Shown: positions 60,062 to 64,000 of the stretch, in pieces
Numbering within the stretch: the stretch's first letter is position 1
How the letters are laid out: the number at the start of each line of letters is the position of its first letter
DNA from: an uncultured Bacteroides sp.
GTDB taxonomy: Bacteria; Bacteroidota; Bacteroidia; Bacteroidales; UBA932
DNA: 64,000 nt
Direction: 5' to 3'
NCBI GenBank assembly: GCA_900543205.1
Contig: UQQM01000010.1
Location: 1 to 64,000, forward strand
Position numbers and translations under genes: made by a program
Notes under the pieces: model-generated
Databases searched by the model: none
Seen by the model: only the letters and a program-made list of their open reading frames with translations
What the model was told of the DNA's origin: nothing

Positions 60062-61009
60062 TCAGTCTATTATCACGTCTCTTATATCCCATGGCTGCAC
60101 GGTCGCGGTCACACGGATATAGTCGTCGGAGAGGTTGATGTCGTAGTTGTAGCGCCTGCCCGCATACCAGCGGCTGACGGACGAGGTGGAAAGAGGGATG
60201 TGGATCTGTCCGGATCCCGCAGTCAGCACAAGCGTGACGGGCCCGGAGCCGCCGTCCACCTCCTGCGGCCATACCAGCAGGCTGCCGTCAGTCCCGACCC
60301 CGCCGGTGTCGGCATAAAGCGTAAGGCTTCCGTTCAGGGGGACAGTCTCAACATGGTCCTCTATATATCCGCCGGAAGCGCGCTGCATGGTGTATTCCAC
60401 CGCATCGGCATCGGCGGCGGTGACGCTGAAAGAAGCTCCGGTCACGATGTTCCGCATCTGATACCCGCTGACTTTCAGCTCGCCGATGTCCTCCTTCATA
60501 TTGGTTATGGTCAGGCGTATCGCGGCCAGGGCGTGCCGGAAGTCCAGAACCACCGGCGCATGGGGCTCGGCGGAATTGTCCAGGTCACGGACGGCGAAAG
60601 CATAGAGCAGGTCCGGCTGATTGTCAGCGGAGAGGGTGATCTCTCCCGACACCAATGCCTCATCCCCCTGCCTGTAGGACACTTGCTGGTCTTCGATATA
60701 CGCGGCGAAGCGGTGCAGGCCGCCTTTCGTCCAATAGTAGGGCGGGGTTGTCGTCCAGCCGGCGTCCTTATACTCCAGCGGCACATTGGACATATATTGC
60801 ATCGTCGTCCAGTCGGCGGAAACGTGCATGTCGTTTACCACTATGGTCTCGCCTTTCAAGCCTTCGGTGTCAAGCAACGCCTTGGTGGCGACTCCGCTCC
60901 TGAAGGATATGGGCGCTCCGGCGCTGCCGTCAGGAAGCTGCTTCCCGCAGGCGAAGGCGGAGAGCATCAGCAGCCCGGCCGCAGCCGTATGTAGGAATCT
61001 GCTATACAT
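60062..61009 (-). CDS. Fimbrillin-family lipoprotein
   Basis: A 315-residue lipoprotein (lipobox LSAFAC). PPYYWTKGGLHRFAAYIED, LDFRHALAAIRLTITNMKED, VTGASFSVTAADADAV and YAGRRYNYDINLSDDYIRVT with TVQPWDIRD at the end follow the fimbrillin domain plan. It overlaps the preceding gene (61002-61898) by eight bases, showing translational coupling. Confidence 0.82.
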   Translation of the reverse strand: MYSRFLHTAAAGLLMLSAFACGKQLPDGSAGAPISFRSGVATKALLDTEGLKGETIVVNDMHVSADWTTMQYMSNVPLEYKDAGWTTTPPYYWTKGGLHRFAAYIEDQQVSYRQGDEALVSGEITLSADNQPDLLYAFAVRDLDNSAEPHAPVVLDFRHALAAIRLTITNMKEDIGELKVSGYQMRNIVTGASFSVTAADADAVEYTMQRASGGYIEDHVETVPLNGSLTLYADTGGVGTDGSLLVWPQEVDGGSGPVTLVLTAGSGQIHIPLSTSSVSRWYAGRRYNYDINLSDDYIRVTATVQPWDIRDVIID

Positions 61010-61898
61010 GGATGCTGGCTTTTTCCACGACGAGCTGCAGGTCGTGGGTGATTTTCAAGGTATAGGTGTAGAGCTTTCCGGGAATCCAGTCGATACCGGC
61101 CTCCGCACTCAGGGTCAGTTCCTGCCGCAGCGATGTGCCGTCGGAGAGGCCGGCCACGAGTTCGACTCCTATGCTACCGCTCTGAGGTATCAGGTAGACC
61201 CCGGAGCCGAGGGTTTCGCGCCCCTCGGAAAGCACGGCGCCGCCTTCATAGACGACAAGGTCGCAGGGCTCCCCGGACGCCTCCCATGAAGGCTCTGGAA
61301 GGGAGCTGAAATCCCCGCTGCAACGTATGCCGGTGAGCGTCAGCTTCTTCACCTGGAGCTCCATCCCGAGGTCGAGCGAGGAGACGGCCTCGAACCCCAC
61401 TAGGCAGAGCGCTCTTGAGAAAGGCAGGTTGATTCTTCCGAGCGAATTGTAATGCCTGTCGGCGGCCTCGCAGTACAGTGGATCCAGTCCTTCCGAAAGC
61501 GAATAGTTCCGGAAGATGACCGAGCCGTCTTCACCGAATTCACCCCGTCCGTAGGGGGAATATGCGAACACGGTCATCGTGCGGCCCCGTTCCGGCCAGG
61601 TCTGCCCGTTCTCGGGCTTCCAGATGCTCCCTCCGGCATGAACCGCCCTCACGCCCTCCATCTCCAGCACCGCGTCATCCCTGTCCGTCGCCCATGAAGC
61701 CTCCCCGGGAAGCGAGTAGCCCCTTACGGCGATGTCCACGTCTTCGGGGTGAGACAGGTCCGACGACGCCCTCGTATTGGCCGCCACGGCCACATCGAAC
61801 ACGACGGGCCGGGCGTCAGGCTCATTGAGCCGACGGCTGCAGGAGCCGCACGAAAGAAGCGCGGCGACAAAGAGCGATATGTACTGCAAGCGTGCCAA
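61002..61898 (-). CDS. Fimbrillin-family lipoprotein
   Basis: A 298-residue lipoprotein; the signal ends in LLSCGSC. It has VFDVAVAANTRASSDLSHPE, an early WKPENGQTWPERGRTMTVFA strand, INLPFSRALCLVGFEAVSSL, and WIPGKLYTYTLKITHDLQLV at the C-terminus in place of the W...GD ending of its neighbours. Sequence is divergent from the others, so its role in the pilus is uncertain. Confidence 0.8.
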   Translation of the reverse strand: MARLQYISLFVAALLSCGSCSRRLNEPDARPVVFDVAVAANTRASSDLSHPEDVDIAVRGYSLPGEASWATDRDDAVLEMEGVRAVHAGGSIWKPENGQTWPERGRTMTVFAYSPYGRGEFGEDGSVIFRNYSLSEGLDPLYCEAADRHYNSLGRINLPFSRALCLVGFEAVSSLDLGMELQVKKLTLTGIRCSGDFSSLPEPSWEASGEPCDLVVYEGGAVLSEGRETLGSGVYLIPQSGSIGVELVAGLSDGTSLRQELTLSAEAGIDWIPGKLYTYTLKITHDLQLVVEKASIHV

Positions 61899-61912
61899 TT
61901 CCTGTTCTGTCT

Positions 61913-62920
61913 CTATACCGTAATGTCACCTCCGTCCCTGTCCTGCCATTCTTCGGCCGACGCCTCCCATTCAATGGAGTCTAGACCTATGGTCAGAGTG
62001 TAGCTTATCTGCCTGTTCATCTCCCATGAAGAGTGCAGCTCCGAAAGCCTGACCGACTCGGTGACTTTCTCTTGGTGATTCGGTCCGGTACCGGCGATGT
62101 GCGTTTCGATCGTATATTCTACAATCAGCACCGCGTCCGGGCCGAAGCTCTGCGGCAGTACGAAAAGTTCTCCGTCCTTCCCGGGCACTGCCGTCCCGTC
62201 ATGTGTGATTTCTATTTCGCTTCTGTCAAGCCAGACCATGTCACCGCCGCCGGAATGGCCGCTCCAGCCTTCCTTCGGGCCGGAAACGGTGGAATTGCCG
62301 GAGGCGTATGTCCCGGACGTATAGACGCCAGCAAGACTTATCTTGTTGAGGGTGAAGCGCTTGCCTCCGACAGTCGAAAGGGTGCCGTAGTCCCTGTCGG
62401 TCTTCATCGTGAAGCTGACGACCTTCGCCAGCTTGTGGCGGAATATCGTGGGGACATCATTGGCGCGCCGGTCGGCAGCGATGTCGGCCACCATAAGGTC
62501 CACATCCGGATTGGCAGCCACATCGAAGCTGAGCTCAATTCCTTTGTCCGGAGAGCAGGAGGCGTTTCCTGCAAGCTCAGCCGGGCTCAGGGACATGAAG
62601 GTCAGGGAGCCGGACTTGGGCCAATAGTACGCGGTCGCGGTGGTCCAGGCCTGAAGGGCCCCATCGTAGCTCACGGTCTCGCCGGGAATATACAGCTGCG
62701 CTTCACCGCTGTCCTGCGCCCAGCTCCTGCCGTCGGGCAGATACCAGGCCCATGACACGAAAGGCCTGTCCTCGGGATAGGCCGAGGCGGCCTTGGTGGT
62801 GCTTACGACCTGATAGCATACGGACATGTCCGGCACAGCCGCCCTGTCTTCCTGCACCTTCGCGCAGGAAGACAGCAGCGCGGCCATTGCCGCGAATGAA
62901 AGCAGCTGTTTGAGGGACAT
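61913..62920 (-). CDS. Fimbrillin-family lipoprotein
   Basis: A 335-residue lipoprotein (lipobox ALLSSC). SWAWYLPDGRSWAQDSGEAQ, TTATAYYWPKSGSLTFMSLS, PTIFRHKLAKVVSFTMKTDR, LFVLPQSFG and a C-terminal WEASAEEWQDRDGGDITV are diagnostic. It is clearly a paralogue of the upstream protein at the window end, sharing YYWPKSGSLTF, PTIFRHKL/PTIFHHIL and FVLPQSF/LVMPQTF, so the two are a local duplication. Confidence 0.85.
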   Translation of the reverse strand: MSLKQLLSFAAMAALLSSCAKVQEDRAAVPDMSVCYQVVSTTKAASAYPEDRPFVSWAWYLPDGRSWAQDSGEAQLYIPGETVSYDGALQAWTTATAYYWPKSGSLTFMSLSPAELAGNASCSPDKGIELSFDVAANPDVDLMVADIAADRRANDVPTIFRHKLAKVVSFTMKTDRDYGTLSTVGGKRFTLNKISLAGVYTSGTYASGNSTVSGPKEGWSGHSGGGDMVWLDRSEIEITHDGTAVPGKDGELFVLPQSFGPDAVLIVEYTIETHIAGTGPNHQEKVTESVRLSELHSSWEMNRQISYTLTIGLDSIEWEASAEEWQDRDGGDITV

Positions 62921-62926
62921 GGATTG

Positions 62927-64000
62927 TTACATTACTATATCTCCGCTATTTATAGGATCATCAGTCCACTCTACGACTGAAGGCGCCCACAGAATCTGCT
63001 GTGAAGGATCATCAGGATCGGTGGAACCCTTGAAGCTGATGACGAGATTATACACGATCTCCTTGTTCAGATCCCACTTGTTACCATTGTCCTTATGGAT
63101 ATCATAAAGCTTCGTAGTAGTTGTAACAGGATAATCTATCCAACCGTCATTACCGTTAGCCGTATCTCCGTTATAATATTTAACGACATATTCTACGGTA
63201 ATTGAAGCATCGTTCTGAGTGTTGTTGGTAAAAGTCTGCGGCATTACAAGAAGATAGTCCCTGCCATTGTTAAAAGATGAGTACGGCTCAATCTCCTGCT
63301 TGGTCTGATTGAATGTTTTCCCGGTCGCACCAGCATTAGTATCTATCCAAGTATAATCTGCCAAATCCGCTCCCTCGGCAATTGTCCAGCCTTCTCCGGT
63401 ATTTCCGGATGCATACGGCATGAGCCCGCTCTTATAATTACCTTTCTCGTAGATATTGTTAATCTTGATATTTTTTAGTTCAAAAGTCATATCTCCGGGA
63501 GTCCATGTACCATCGCTGTGTCCGTTAGTATAATCAGCGTCGGTTTTGATGGTAAATCCTCCTATGTATGAAAGAATATGATGGAAGATAGTAGGTACCC
63601 CCTGATATCCATCATTAGTGCCGTTCTGGGTCTGCTCCGTCTGAATAGTAGCAACCATCAGATCTTTTTCCTGATTCCAATCGGTTCCTGTAGGTTGAGT
63701 AGCCTGATCGTGCACATCCCATCCTGCAATTACAAGTCCGTCAGTATTGGTAGGATCAATTGTGAAATCCGTCTCATAGGGGCTGAACGAGAAGAATGTC
63801 AAAGATCCTGTTTTGGGCCAATAGTAAGGTGTAGCCGTGGTCCAGTATTTATTACCTTCATCGTATGCAACCTCCACGCCCAGCGCCCCGAGGGCCAGCC
63901 CGTCTGAAACACCTATATAGACTTTGGCGGAGGCATGATCGGTCTCCCATGTCTCGCCTTCTCCCAGCAAAAATGCAACAGAGCCGAATGTTTCCGTTGT
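62927..64000 (-). CDS. Fimbrillin-family protein, N-terminus beyond the window
   Basis: The frame is open to the window edge (…TETFGSVAFLLGEGETWETD), so the protein continues upstream and the ATG and lipobox are not seen. It has TATPYYWPKTGSLTFFSFSP, GVPTIFHHILSYIGGFTIKT, YLLVMPQTFTNN, WDLNKEIVYNLVISFKGSTD and the ending VEWTDDPINSGDIVM. It is less GC-rich than the other fimbrillin genes. It precedes its nearest paralogue by six bases and may be the major pilin or first subunit of the operon. Confidence 0.85.
   Translation of the reverse strand, partial: TTETFGSVAFLLGEGETWETDHASAKVYIGVSDGLALGALGVEVAYDEGNKYWTTATPYYWPKTGSLTFFSFSPYETDFTIDPTNTDGLVIAGWDVHDQATQPTGTDWNQEKDLMVATIQTEQTQNGTNDGYQGVPTIFHHILSYIGGFTIKTDADYTNGHSDGTWTPGDMTFELKNIKINNIYEKGNYKSGLMPYASGNTGEGWTIAEGADLADYTWIDTNAGATGKTFNQTKQEIEPYSSFNNGRDYLLVMPQTFTNNTQNDASITVEYVVKYYNGDTANGNDGWIDYPVTTTTKLYDIHKDNGNKWDLNKEIVYNLVISFKGSTDPDDPSQQILWAPSVVEWTDDPINSGDIVM

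Overview
The window is chromosomal DNA of a Bacteroidota bacterium, most likely of the order Bacteroidales. The evidence is the repeated TAnnTTTG-type -7 promoter elements, an UpxY-like antiterminator, a fimbrillin-family lipoprotein operon, KorAB 2-oxoacid:ferredoxin oxidoreductase, PepSY-like proteins beside a two-component system, and a BamA/Skp/UppS neighbourhood. The genus cannot be fixed from the sequence alone. The housekeeping DNA is GC-rich, whereas about 8.35-13.7 kb is conspicuously AT-rich and looks imported.

1-18 kb is a surface polysaccharide (O-antigen or capsule) locus. It encodes a Wzx flippase, a Wzy polymerase split by a frameshift at an A8 tract, five glycosyltransferase-like proteins, two O-acyltransferases, a 4-keto-sugar reductase/epimerase and a WecA/MraY-like initiating transferase. 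Its core is a dTDP-3-amino-3,6-dideoxyhexose module: two FdtA-like ketoisomerases, a GNAT acyltransferase and an FdtB-like aminotransferase. A complete mini acyl-synthesis set (acyl carrier protein, KAS III, ketoreductase) is inserted between them. I infer that this set makes a short 3-hydroxyacyl group, such as 3-hydroxybutyryl, for the sugar amine. Rpn-type PD-(D/E)XK nuclease genes lie at both ends of the locus, one splitting the usual epimerase-WecA pair.

18-29 kb runs on the minus strand: nadK, uppS, bamA, a Skp/OmpH chaperone, korA, korB, gdhA, an UpxY-like NusG paralogue and ugd. This combines envelope assembly, 2-oxoglutarate/ammonia metabolism and UDP-glucuronate supply.

29-38 kb holds pdxJ, a tandem-repeat-filled intergenic region, a second OmpH-like gene with a GT4 glycosyltransferase and a type-I periplasmic-binding-fold lipoprotein-size protein, then the minus-strand operon trxB-bamD-rpoZ-recN. 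A divergent Fur-family regulator follows, with a 21-bp palindrome overlapping its promoter.

38-50 kb holds miaB, a SPOR-like protein with rpoN, radC, and an OmpR-type response regulator and histidine kinase followed by three tandem PepSY-like genes. The PepSY promoter carries an 11-bp direct repeat that is a good candidate response-regulator operator. A very large AsmA-family protein with a repetitive insertion follows.

50-53 kb is an insertion-sequence scar next to tRNA-His, then an oxaloacetate-decarboxylase-alpha-like carboxyltransferase whose C-terminal biotinyl-like domain lacks the biotin-accepting lysine. A MITE-like element that also forms a bidirectional terminator separates it from the last region.

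53-64 kb is a minus-strand operon of seven fimbrillin-family lipoproteins (the first cut by the window end). The two distal, large members carry one and two copies of a cysteine-containing FISUMP-like module and are probably adhesive tip or accessory subunits.
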